Assembly: GCA_965220665.1 (NCBI GenBank)
Contig: CBDCQQ010000004.1
Location: forward strand, 372,001 to 436,000
Reading direction: 5' to 3'
DNA length: 64,000 bases
Source: JAJDZL01 sp965220665
GTDB taxonomy: Bacteria; Pseudomonadota; Gammaproteobacteria; Arenicellales; JAJDZL01
A program made the translations under genes and the position numbers. The notes below the pieces were generated by a model. The model was not told where the DNA came from and did no database searches. It saw nothing but the letters and a program-made list of their open reading frames with translations. How positions within the stretch are numbered: the stretch's first letter is position 1; each line of letters starts with the position of its first letter. Shown here one piece after another: positions 28,494-36,039 of the stretch.

Positions 28494-29444
28494 ATGAACA
28501 AAGAGACCAAATGGACGTTACCTGATCCAATAGCTGTTCGTGAAGTTTACCTTGAAGACGACAGCTTGGTATTTCTTCGCAGGTATGGCAATCCAGCAGG
28601 ACGTCGGCTTATTCTGAGCCACGGCAATGGCTTGGCAATTGATTTGTACTATCCTTTCTGGTCACATCTAATGGACGATTTCGATTTGATCGTTTACGAC
28701 CTTAGAAACCACGGGTGGAACTCAGTTGGCAGTCAAGAAAACCATAATATTCCGACATTTGTTCGAGACCTCGGAATAATGCTAGAACAGATTGATATTC
28801 ATTTCGAAGCAAAGCCAGCAATTGGTGTTTTTCATTCTATTTCCGCTTTTATCGCACTTCTCTATTCATCGGATCTAAAAGCTCTGATGTCGTCAACTGA
28901 AAGTCCCGATTTCTTGGCGATGGTGTTGTTTGATCCCCCGATATTCAAACCAGGACATGATGATTTGGAATTTGATGAAGCTGTTAAAACAACAGCGAAG
29001 TTCATGCGAATTCGTGGGAATTCATTCAAAAATACGGATGAATTCACGGACTTAATTCGCTATTCACCGAATTTCCAGAACTTCGTTCCCGGAGCCATCG
29101 AAATGATGGCAACAAAGACACTCCGCAAATGCACAACTGGAGAATGTTTCGAACTCAGATGTCCTCCAGAATACGAAGCGCAAATCATTGACTATTTTCG
29201 AAGTTATGCGGTAATGCTGGATTTTGATACACTTGTTTGTCCAACCAAAATCATCGGCGCTGATCCACTGGTACCATACGCATATCTACCAACTCTTGAT
29301 TTCAGCGATGTTGTATCCGTAGACTATGACTTTCTGCCTGAGACTTCGCATTTTCTTCAATTGGAACAACCCGGACAGTGTGCAGACGAAGTCAAAGCGT
29401 TCATCGATAGTATGGGTTTGCCGAACGTGAACACAGAACATTGA
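28494..29444 (+). CDS. Alpha/beta-hydrolase, probable release or tailoring enzyme of the PKS
   Basis: A 316-residue alpha/beta-hydrolase (an upstream in-frame TTG at 28473 would add seven residues). The oxyanion-side motif LILSHGNGLA, the strand LIVYDLRNHG and the nucleophile elbow GVFHSISAF are visible; the usual G-x-S-x-G is G-V-F-H-S-I-S, so the last glycine is serine. The C-terminal catalytic His is in PETSHFLQLEQP. Its position after a PKS without a thioesterase domain makes product release or hydrolysis a reasonable guess. No substrate is implied by sequence. Confidence 0.75.
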   Translation: MNKETKWTLPDPIAVREVYLEDDSLVFLRRYGNPAGRRLILSHGNGLAIDLYYPFWSHLMDDFDLIVYDLRNHGWNSVGSQENHNIPTFVRDLGIMLEQIDIHFEAKPAIGVFHSISAFIALLYSSDLKALMSSTESPDFLAMVLFDPPIFKPGHDDLEFDEAVKTTAKFMRIRGNSFKNTDEFTDLIRYSPNFQNFVPGAIEMMATKTLRKCTTGECFELRCPPEYEAQIIDYFRSYAVMLDFDTLVCPTKIIGADPLVPYAYLPTLDFSDVVSVDYDFLPETSHFLQLEQPGQCADEVKAFIDSMGLPNVNTEH

Positions 29445-29521
29445 CTAACTGGTCTGTGAAATAAGATTATCGGCGGGTATCAGGTTACGATTCAATCATA
29501 TGTAGAGGTAATCTAATTTTT

Positions 29522-29548
29522 GGGACTTATAAACAGAACTTGACAAAA
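29522..29548. repeat. Left terminal inverted repeat of the TnpB element
   Basis: 27 nt starting GGGACTTATAAACAG and ending TTGACAAAA. It is directly preceded by the TAATTTTT target duplicate and directly followed by the complement of the tnpB TGA. Confidence 0.85.
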
Positions 29549-30769
29549 TCAAGCAGCATATCTTCTTGACGGGTCATTGAGGTTGCCGACGCAAACGCCT
29601 CTCATCCGTCCAATCGCCCGAGTCCCCAAGGCTAATATATTCAATGCGGCATTGATGTCCGCATTGTCCGAATGACCGCATGACACACAGTGAAACCTTG
29701 CCTGTGTCCTGCGATTGTCTCTGTCGATGTGTCCGCATCGGTGACACATCTGAGAGGTATGCTTTGGATCAACTTCGATCAGCTTGGCCTTGTAGGCGAG
29801 CTTGTGTCTGAACGAAAACCAGCCCGTTTTCAGGATTTCACGATTCAGTCCGAATTTCTGCTTTACATTGCTGCCTGGATCGTCCGCATCGCCTTTCGCT
29901 GACTGCGTCATGCCCTGGACATTCAGATCCTCAACCACCGCGTACTGATGCGCATTGGCAATCGTCCTCGATTCCTGATGGTGCCAGTCTGATCGGATGT
30001 TCCTGATCTTCTTCGATGCCTTGTTGAATCTGCGCTTGCTTTTCAGATACCGGTTCGATGGCTTGATGCCCTGTTTGTGATTCGGTTTCTGCCGTCCTGC
30101 CATCTGCCTGGCATAGCGTTTCTTTCGCGCTTCCAATACTTTCACATCCGCCATTCGGCTGATGTCGCCGCCACTGGTGGCAAACTGACCGACATTCAGG
30201 TCAATGCCGATGGCTTCACCATTGGCCGTCATTGACACCCTCTCATCCGGCACTTCATAACAGACCGTGGCATGGAACCTGTCCTGTTCCTTTTTCACCA
30301 CAATCGATTTTGCTTCGCAGTCTGGATACGGATTGCTTCCACAAAGCGCCACCTGCCCGATCTTCTGCAAATGCAAAGACTCGCCAGTCAGTTTGTATGT
30401 GCCAGCTGGAAACGTGACCGAATCAACGCTGTAGTGTTTGGCCTTGAATTTCGGAAATCCCTTGCCTGCCTCAAAGCACTGCTTCCAGGCGTCAGCATAG
30501 TATTTGAGTGTATAACGGATCGGCGCACACGGTAATTCCTCAAGCCAGTCGGTTTGCTGTCGGAGCTCAATGAATTCCTTGCCGAGTGAAAAGAAGGAAA
30601 GGCTTGGACGCGGGGATGAATCATCGGTGCGGTGTGCCTGCATCATTTCCCTGTTCTCGGCAAGAAAATGATTCCACACAAAGCGGGTCGCACCCAGACA
30701 CTTATTCAGCTGTTCGGCTTTACGGTGAGTCTTGGGATAGAGGCGGTAGCGGATGTTCCGATAACTCAT
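29549..30769 (-). CDS. tnpB: TnpB RNA-guided endonuclease (IS1341-group type)
   Basis: A 406-residue, apparently intact TnpB. The RuvC catalytic acids are present: Asp190 (AIGIDLNVG), Glu280 (AVVEDLNVQGM) and Asp371 (NADINAALNI). The zinc ribbon CHRCGH/CVSCGH gives Cys342, 345, 361 and 364. The N-terminal wedge and recognition part (RYRLYPKTHRKAEQLNKCLG) is complete. TnpB cuts DNA guided by an omega-RNA made from the 3' end of its gene and the adjoining element end. Here only a 27-nt inverted repeat follows the stop, so any omega-RNA must lie mostly inside the reading frame, with the guide coming from the flank below 29522. No tnpA is nearby. Confidence 0.93.
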   Translation of the reverse strand: MSYRNIRYRLYPKTHRKAEQLNKCLGATRFVWNHFLAENREMMQAHRTDDSSPRPSLSFFSLGKEFIELRQQTDWLEELPCAPIRYTLKYYADAWKQCFEAGKGFPKFKAKHYSVDSVTFPAGTYKLTGESLHLQKIGQVALCGSNPYPDCEAKSIVVKKEQDRFHATVCYEVPDERVSMTANGEAIGIDLNVGQFATSGGDISRMADVKVLEARKKRYARQMAGRQKPNHKQGIKPSNRYLKSKRRFNKASKKIRNIRSDWHHQESRTIANAHQYAVVEDLNVQGMTQSAKGDADDPGSNVKQKFGLNREILKTGWFSFRHKLAYKAKLIEVDPKHTSQMCHRCGHIDRDNRRTQARFHCVSCGHSDNADINAALNILALGTRAIGRMRGVCVGNLNDPSRRYAA

Positions 30770-30809
30770 TATGTCAATTATAACATATAGTTATCTAGGA
30801 TAATTGTAG

Positions 30810-30836
30810 TTTTGTCAAGTTGGCTTTATAAGTCCC
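30810..30836. repeat. Right terminal inverted repeat of the TnpB element
   Basis: 27 nt ending TTTATAAGTCCC. It is the reverse complement of the left repeat except for three adjacent central bases, and is followed at once by the second TAATTTTT copy. Confidence 0.85.
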
Positions 30837-31061
30837 TAATTTTTCAGCTATGCGCCTGAATTGTGTAATCCTATTCCTGAAAAACTAGATATAAAAACCT
30901 TTTTCCAATTGGACAGATCTCCGACTACCCTGATTTCGATCTCCAGTGGAGTTTGAAGCGCAGCTGGCCAGCCCAAAACCCTGTAGTCATATTCACGTGA
31001 TAATGACTGCATGAATTGTTTACACGTCTCTACAAAATCGGGGTAGGTTCATAGGTTCAAA

Positions 31062-31730
31062 TCACTTAGCTATATTACGCGCACTAAGTACGCGAATGGC
31101 TGCGCAGGCAGCACCATAGCCATTGTCGATATTGACCGTGGCAACCCCTGGTGCGCAACTTGAGAGAACTGATTCTAGCGCAGAACGGCCTCCTTCAGCC
31201 ACTCCGTACCCGACTGAGGTTGGGACTGCAATAATTACCGATGGAATCAGTCCTCCAACAACCGAAGCAAGTGCGGCGTCCATGCCTGCAACAACAATGA
31301 CGACCGAAAATCGACGTAATTCCTCTTCAACTTTCAGTAATCGCCATAAACCTGCAACTCCGACATCATAAAACAAATTGGACCCGAAGCCATGGTACTG
31401 AAGCGTTCTTTCAGCCTCCCTTGCAGCCGGGATATCTGAGGTTCCCGCAGTTACTACAGCTACATCGTGCAACCCCTCAAGCACAGGTCTGTCGCCAATA
31501 ATACCTGTACCGGCAACGGCTTCATAATCGATCAATGACTGGATAGCTCCCTCAAGTTCAGAATACTTGGCATTTGACAGACGGGTCAAAAACAGATCAC
31601 GTTGTTTTTTTTTGGCATCAATCACAATTGATTCGATCTGTGACACTGTTTTGCTATAGCAGAAAACGGCTTCTTCAATACCGATTCTTTGCCAACGATC
31701 AGTATCCGGTTTGAACTCTGGAACCAACAT
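31062..31730 (-). CDS. larB: LarB, pyridinium-3,5-biscarboxylic acid mononucleotide synthase
   Basis: A 222-residue protein of the PurE/AIR-carboxylase-like family: VVTAGTSDIPAAREAERTLQ, FYDVGVAGLWRLL, VIVVAGMDAALASVVGGLIP, IAVPTSVGYG. LarB carboxylates and hydrolyses nicotinic acid adenine dinucleotide in the first step of the nickel-pincer nucleotide (NPN) cofactor pathway. The start overlaps the larE stop (TGATG), indicating translational coupling. It is last in a tight larC-larE-larB operon on the minus strand. Confidence 0.9.
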   Translation of the reverse strand: MLVPEFKPDTDRWQRIGIEEAVFCYSKTVSQIESIVIDAKKKQRDLFLTRLSNAKYSELEGAIQSLIDYEAVAGTGIIGDRPVLEGLHDVAVVTAGTSDIPAAREAERTLQYHGFGSNLFYDVGVAGLWRLLKVEEELRRFSVVIVVAGMDAALASVVGGLIPSVIIAVPTSVGYGVAEGGRSALESVLSSCAPGVATVNIDNGYGAACAAIRVLSARNIAK

Positions 31731-32578
31731 CAGCCTGGCAGACTAACAAAGGCGCTGCCCATTTGGTAAGGAGCAAATGAAATGGTGGAAACGTTAGTGA
31801 GGTTTGAAATCTGGCTTTGAACTACCCCTACAATGTCTGCCCGGCTGTCTGATTCCAACCGAACCAAAGCATCAGTGTCAAGCTCGATTTCGATGGTTCG
31901 CTCTCGGATTCTGCAGCGGACAACTTTGGCATTCAACCGCTCCTGAACTGCTACTTCAATTCGATCGATCGCTCGCAAGCTCTCCGCATCAATTGGTATG
32001 CTGGTCTGCACACGACTCGAAAGACATGGCGATGCGGGTAGTTGTGCAAGGTTTACTAAACCCAGATATTTGGCAATACTGCGAATCCCCGCCTTGGATA
32101 TACGTGATTCCACATACGGGTGTCGCACTGCATGCTGCTCAGCTGCTTTGAGCCCGGGACGGAAATCGCTCAGATCATCAAGGTTGGTGCCAGAAAGAAT
32201 TTGACTTTCGAATTGGCTGGCGATATACGAATAAAGATTTGTTTTACAAAAATAACAACGATCAATTGGATTGAGTATGTATCTTTCGTCGCTAAACTCT
32301 CCTGCGTTAGCGATTGTAAGGTTCCAGTTTTCAGAGTGAGAATATGTGCGCACTCTTCGGGTTGCTCGTTCCGGCACTGCGGGTGATACCGCATGGAACA
32401 TCTCAGCATTAACACCCAAAGTCCTGCCAGCAATTATCGCTAACAGCGTACTATCGATTCCACCACTGACTGCGACGACTAGAGATCCGATTTCTGTCAG
32501 AATCGACTTAAGCTGCTCTATCTGACGCTCCGCAGCATCATAGGATTGTTGCACATCCATATTGCTCAATACTTCCAC
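31730..32578 (-). CDS. larE: LarE, sulfur insertase for NPN cofactor
   Basis: A 282-residue PP-loop ATPase: VVAVSGGIDSTLLAIIAG at the N-terminus, then NPIDRCYFCKTNLYSYI, and SGTNLDDLSDFRPGLKA. PASPCLSSRV contains the cysteine that gives up its sulfur in classical sacrificial LarE. LarE converts the biscarboxylic mononucleotide to the bisthiocarboxylic form. Presence of the PASPC cysteine suggests the single-turnover type, though some LarE proteins use an iron-sulfur cluster instead. Encoded between larC and larB with short or overlapping junctions. Confidence 0.92.
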   Translation of the reverse strand: MEVLSNMDVQQSYDAAERQIEQLKSILTEIGSLVVAVSGGIDSTLLAIIAGRTLGVNAEMFHAVSPAVPERATRRVRTYSHSENWNLTIANAGEFSDERYILNPIDRCYFCKTNLYSYIASQFESQILSGTNLDDLSDFRPGLKAAEQHAVRHPYVESRISKAGIRSIAKYLGLVNLAQLPASPCLSSRVQTSIPIDAESLRAIDRIEVAVQERLNAKVVRCRIRERTIEIELDTDALVRLESDSRADIVGVVQSQISNLTNVSTISFAPYQMGSAFVSLPG

Positions 32579-32584
32579 ATTTGT

Positions 32585-33781
32585 TCAGATTTGATGCGGG
32601 TCTCTCTCTACTTGCTGTTCAACGACCTGTTTTAGGCGTTTGCGTTTCCTGTATCCTTCGATTGTCGATAGATGTTCTGCTTCCACTTTGGCTGTGTGCT
32701 CACCATCAGGGCGTTCAGCTACTTTAAGTGGTACCGCAGCATCCCCCGATTCATGAACGACTTCGGCTCTCCTCAGTGTAATTCGATCGATGCAACTGAT
32801 CCTCACACCCAGTGTGGATGTTTCCAGCAGGCATTTGGCAGCAACTTCTTCAACTTGTTCTGGAGAGGCCAAGATCTGAACATGCACCGTCAAGCGATTT
32901 TTCTTGCCAATTGCCGGGATTTGAATGATATCAACGACTCCCTTAAAGTTTTGTATGCGATCAAGTCCAATGCTTAATTCCTCTGGGGATTGATCATCGA
33001 CTTCAAACTCCAACATCGCGATATTTTCATATTTCGCAGATTTATTTTGAGCTTCAAAAGCAGTCAGTCGTAAGACATTACTCATTCCTTGAAAGGTTGC
33101 ACTTCCGAATCCATGACCACTGCCGATCAATTTCATTGGACTTCGCCTAGTGCTGAATTCTGGACTCAGACTTCTAAGAATGGCAGCGCCAGTTGGTGTA
33201 ACTCGTTCACCATCTCGCCCATCATTGTGAACCGGATAACCTTTGAGCAGCTCAACCACTGCGGGAGCGGGCAATGGCAGTTCACCATGGGCAGAATTCA
33301 CTCTACCATTACCAGTTGGAATTGAAGCACAGGTCCAGGCTGAAACTTCTACGGCGTTTATCAAGTATGCGGCACAGACGATATCAGTCAACGAATCAGG
33401 TGAACCCACTTCATGCAAGGTAACCTGATCCAACTTTACACCATGAACTGCCGCTTCCGCTTCTGCAAGATACAGAAGAATGCGACTGGCAATATCTTTG
33501 GTTTGCTGAGGCATTGAAGAATCAGTAATTACATTGAGCAAACTCGGATAATGTGCATGATGATGCTCCAAATCCGGACCGCAAACACTGAAACGCTTGC
33601 CAGTTAAGACGGAATCATCGTGGGGCGTAATCTCAACCTCGATATTATCCAGAGCTGAAATACGGCACAGATTTTCAAGCATACCTTCTTTGTGCTCCGG
33701 AAAAAGATCCAGCATCGCTGAGACAAACATATCTCCGGCTATACCACCAACAGGGTCTATGTGAATGTGTAAGGATGACAT
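32585..33781 (-). CDS. larC: LarC, nickel insertase of the NPN cofactor (single uninterrupted frame)
   Basis: A 398-residue LarC: HIDPVGGIAGDMFVSAMLDL, then HHHAHYPSLLNVI (histidine-rich segment), VTLHEVGSPDSLTDIV, and the GHGFGSATF region leading into the C-terminal domain (LEFEVDDQSPEELSIGLDRI). LarC transfers nickel to the pincer nucleotide in a CTP-dependent reaction. In Lactobacillus the gene is split and needs a ribosomal frameshift; here both halves are in one frame. It is first in the larC-larE-larB operon; larE starts 6 nt after its stop. Confidence 0.92.
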   Translation of the reverse strand: MSSLHIHIDPVGGIAGDMFVSAMLDLFPEHKEGMLENLCRISALDNIEVEITPHDDSVLTGKRFSVCGPDLEHHHAHYPSLLNVITDSSMPQQTKDIASRILLYLAEAEAAVHGVKLDQVTLHEVGSPDSLTDIVCAAYLINAVEVSAWTCASIPTGNGRVNSAHGELPLPAPAVVELLKGYPVHNDGRDGERVTPTGAAILRSLSPEFSTRRSPMKLIGSGHGFGSATFQGMSNVLRLTAFEAQNKSAKYENIAMLEFEVDDQSPEELSIGLDRIQNFKGVVDIIQIPAIGKKNRLTVHVQILASPEQVEEVAAKCLLETSTLGVRISCIDRITLRRAEVVHESGDAAVPLKVAERPDGEHTAKVEAEHLSTIEGYRKRKRLKQVVEQQVERDPHQI

Positions 33782-34041
33782 CTATTTTTCGAGTTACGCC
33801 AATTAGTCATTATCGCAATTTTACAGAAATGACCCAAGCAAAATCCCTTTCATGCCCCAGCCAAGCGTCTGTACCTTTATCTGAAATGAGTCAAGAAAGG
33901 TACGGGTTTGCTGTATATATTAATTACTCTGGCCCCTGTAAAATAAAGTCAGGCTAAACCTGACACATCGTATTGATTGATTATTACTTAAAATCAATAG
34001 ATTGGAATGTAAATTGGAGACTTTGATTTCTAACTGACTAA

Positions 34042-34221
34042 GCTGCGTTCATCGTTCTTGGGATAGAGAGCAACCGAGAACACTACGAGGAGTCGGTAGC
34101 TAGTGCAGAAGACGGAGAATTGTCAATTGCGCAAACACTTAGGAGCAAATATTGTGCTGATCATAATGACGTGTTACCGAATGAATTGTATTCACCTATT
34201 CTGACAGTCCAGCTTCATTGA
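34042..34221 (+). pseudogene. Possible decayed 5' fragment of tsaD (gcp)
   Basis: A 60-codon frame without start codon reads FIVLGIESNREHYEE, then VASAEDGEL and VLPNELYSPI. This resembles the N-terminus of TsaD (VLGIESSCDET, then GVVPELASR), the tRNA threonylcarbamoyladenosine enzyme. The active copy must be elsewhere. The rest of 33782-34268 shows no gene; a small GTCAGG/CCTGAC hairpin lies near 33948-33964. The resemblance is short and was judged by eye. Confidence 0.35.
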
Positions 34222-34268
34222 ATTTATTTCTTTTTTGACAAATCAGTCCCTAACTTTGGTATTTTTAA

Positions 34269-35456
34269 GTGATGACCTATCGAACTGACTCCTCTACGAA
34301 CAATTGGCACTATCCGACAGCAATGCGTTTTGGAGCTGGTCGAATTTCTGAAATTTCCACCATCTGTCAGGAGTTTGGCATCAACAATCCGCTTCTGGTA
34401 ACCGACCCAGGCTTGGTATCACTACCGATGGTCGATCAAATCCTGACTCACTGTCGGGAACAGCTCAAAAACTGTACACTATTTTCAAATTTACAAGCCA
34501 ACCCGATAGAAGAGAATGTTAACGAAGGTGTCGTAGCCTACCGAGCCGCTTCTCACGATGGTGTGATTGCATTGGGTGGTGGAAGCGCGTTGGATGTCGC
34601 AAAGGCAATTGCACTGATGGTTGGACAAAATAGACCTATTTGGGACTTTGAAGATCGAGCAGATTGGTACACACGTGCAAATGCCGATGCAATTGCACCA
34701 GTAATTGCCATACCCACAACCTCAGGAACCGGTTCCGAAGTTGGGCGCGCCTCAGTGATCACTGATGAAACGGACCAAACCAAGAAAATAATATTTCACC
34801 CGAAAATGCTTCCTGTCTGTGTCATTCTTGACCCGGAGGTAACTGTTGGCCTACCAGCAGCATTGACCGCAGGGGTTGGTATGGATGCTTTGTCTCACAA
34901 TCTGGAAGCCTATTGCAGTCCCGTTTATCACCCACTGGCACAGGGAATTGCGCTTGAAGGAATGCGGTTAATTCGCGACTGGCTTGAACCGGCATGCCAG
35001 AACGGAAGCAACATTGAAGCGAGGGCACAAATGCAGGTGGCATCTTCAATGGGGGCAACAGCGTTTCAAAAAGGTCTGGGTGCGATGCACAGTCTCAGTC
35101 ATCCCTGCGGTTCAGTATTGGGAACCCATCATGGTACAACCAATGCTGTCGTCATGCCCTACGTGCTCGAATTCAATTGCCAATCCATTGAAGACCGTCT
35201 GGCAGCACTGGCGAGATATCTCGATTTGCCGAATCCGTCTCCTGATGCAATCATTCACTGGGTTGTTAATTTACGCAAGCGAATCGGTATTCCGCATACC
35301 TTGAGTGACTTGGGCGTCGATAACTCGCACATCAATAAATTTTCCCAGATGGCCATGATTGATCCTTCCACCGCAACCAATCCGGTGCAGATGACTCAGG
35401 AGGGATTTGAAGACCTGTACGAGCGAAGTATCTCAGGTACGATCGGTGTCAACTGA
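34269..35456 (+). CDS. Iron-containing alcohol dehydrogenase
   Basis: A 395-residue group III (Fe-type) alcohol dehydrogenase. The NAD site GGGSALDVAKA, the PTTSGTGSEVGRASVIT loop, and the metal-binding region (GVGMDALSHNLEAYCSP, then HSLSHPCGSVLGTHHGTTNAVVMP, supplying Asp and three His) are all present. It probably reduces or oxidises a short aldehyde/alcohol. It begins a plus-strand run with chaC and prc, overlapping the former. The substrate is not predictable. Confidence 0.9.
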   Translation: MMTYRTDSSTNNWHYPTAMRFGAGRISEISTICQEFGINNPLLVTDPGLVSLPMVDQILTHCREQLKNCTLFSNLQANPIEENVNEGVVAYRAASHDGVIALGGGSALDVAKAIALMVGQNRPIWDFEDRADWYTRANADAIAPVIAIPTTSGTGSEVGRASVITDETDQTKKIIFHPKMLPVCVILDPEVTVGLPAALTAGVGMDALSHNLEAYCSPVYHPLAQGIALEGMRLIRDWLEPACQNGSNIEARAQMQVASSMGATAFQKGLGAMHSLSHPCGSVLGTHHGTTNAVVMPYVLEFNCQSIEDRLAALARYLDLPNPSPDAIIHWVVNLRKRIGIPHTLSDLGVDNSHINKFSQMAMIDPSTATNPVQMTQEGFEDLYERSISGTIGVN

Positions 35457-36039
35457 ACAGTCAATTTATGATAAGTTCAACTTGCCGCGCGAAAACCTAT
35501 GGGTTTTCGGATACGGGTCGCTGATGTGGAATCCCGGTTTTCCATACCTTGAGAGTACGCGAGCAAGAATCTTCGGACTTCATCGCTCCCTTTGCATCAG
35601 GTCAATTCGTTACCGCGGTACCCGCGAACAACCTGGATTGGTATTTGGACTTGATCGCGGCGGGTCCTGCGCGGGAATGGGCTATTTGATTGCACCGGAA
35701 AATCAACGCGAGGTCGCTGATTACCTGCAGGATCGGGAGTTGTTGAATGACATCTACAATCCCTCAATTCGAAAGATATCTCTAAATGATGGCCGTCGGG
35801 TGCCTGCATTGACATTTGTGGTTAAACGTCATCACAATGCTTACGTCAATGATCTCAGCCCTCAAAAAAAGGCGAATATTGTTGCTCACGCCAGAGGACA
35901 ACGTGGTCCCAATATTGAGTATGTAATGTCCACTCTAGACATACTGGAGTCAATCGGAATACGCGATCAGGAGCTCTATCGTGTCAGTCAAATGGCCGCG
36001 GACCACATTGATAATTTTCGCCGTGTCAGTGATGATTGA
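35446..36039 (+). CDS. chaC: ChaC-like gamma-glutamylcyclotransferase
   Basis: About 197 residues from GTG 35446; an upstream ATG at 35407 would overlap the dehydrogenase gene further. The cyclotransferase signature LWVFGYGSLMWNPGFPY is followed by the family's RGTREQPGLVFGLDRGG and AYVNDLSPQKKANIVAHARG segments. ChaC proteins break glutathione into 5-oxoproline and Cys-Gly. The start overlaps the end of the alcohol dehydrogenase gene, and its stop lies inside the start of prc, so the three are probably translated together. Confidence 0.85.
   Translation: MSTEQSIYDKFNLPRENLWVFGYGSLMWNPGFPYLESTRARIFGLHRSLCIRSIRYRGTREQPGLVFGLDRGGSCAGMGYLIAPENQREVADYLQDRELLNDIYNPSIRKISLNDGRRVPALTFVVKRHHNAYVNDLSPQKKANIVAHARGQRGPNIEYVMSTLDILESIGIRDQELYRVSQMAADHIDNFRRVSDD

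Larger units (their letters stand above)
29522..30836 (-). mobile_element. TnpB-bearing element with terminal inverted repeats and 8-bp target duplication
   Basis: A 1315-bp unit. Its ends are 27-nt inverted repeats (29522-29548 and 30810-30836) identical at 24 of 27 positions, both beginning GGGACTTATAAA from the outside. It is flanked immediately by the direct repeat TAATTTTT (29514-29521 and 30837-30844), a clean 8-bp target duplication. The only gene is tnpB, whose stop codon abuts the left repeat; 40 nt separate its start from the right repeat. IS200/IS605 and IS607 elements, the usual tnpB carriers, have neither such repeats nor such duplications. This unit was therefore probably moved by a cut-and-paste DDE transposase acting in trans. 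Confidence 0.8.

Noticed and set aside
33948..33964. GTCAGG/CCTGAC hairpin and repeated GTCAGGCTA words near 33950, 45902 and 60750
   Set aside because: Too short and without consistent context; likely chance or minor repeat.
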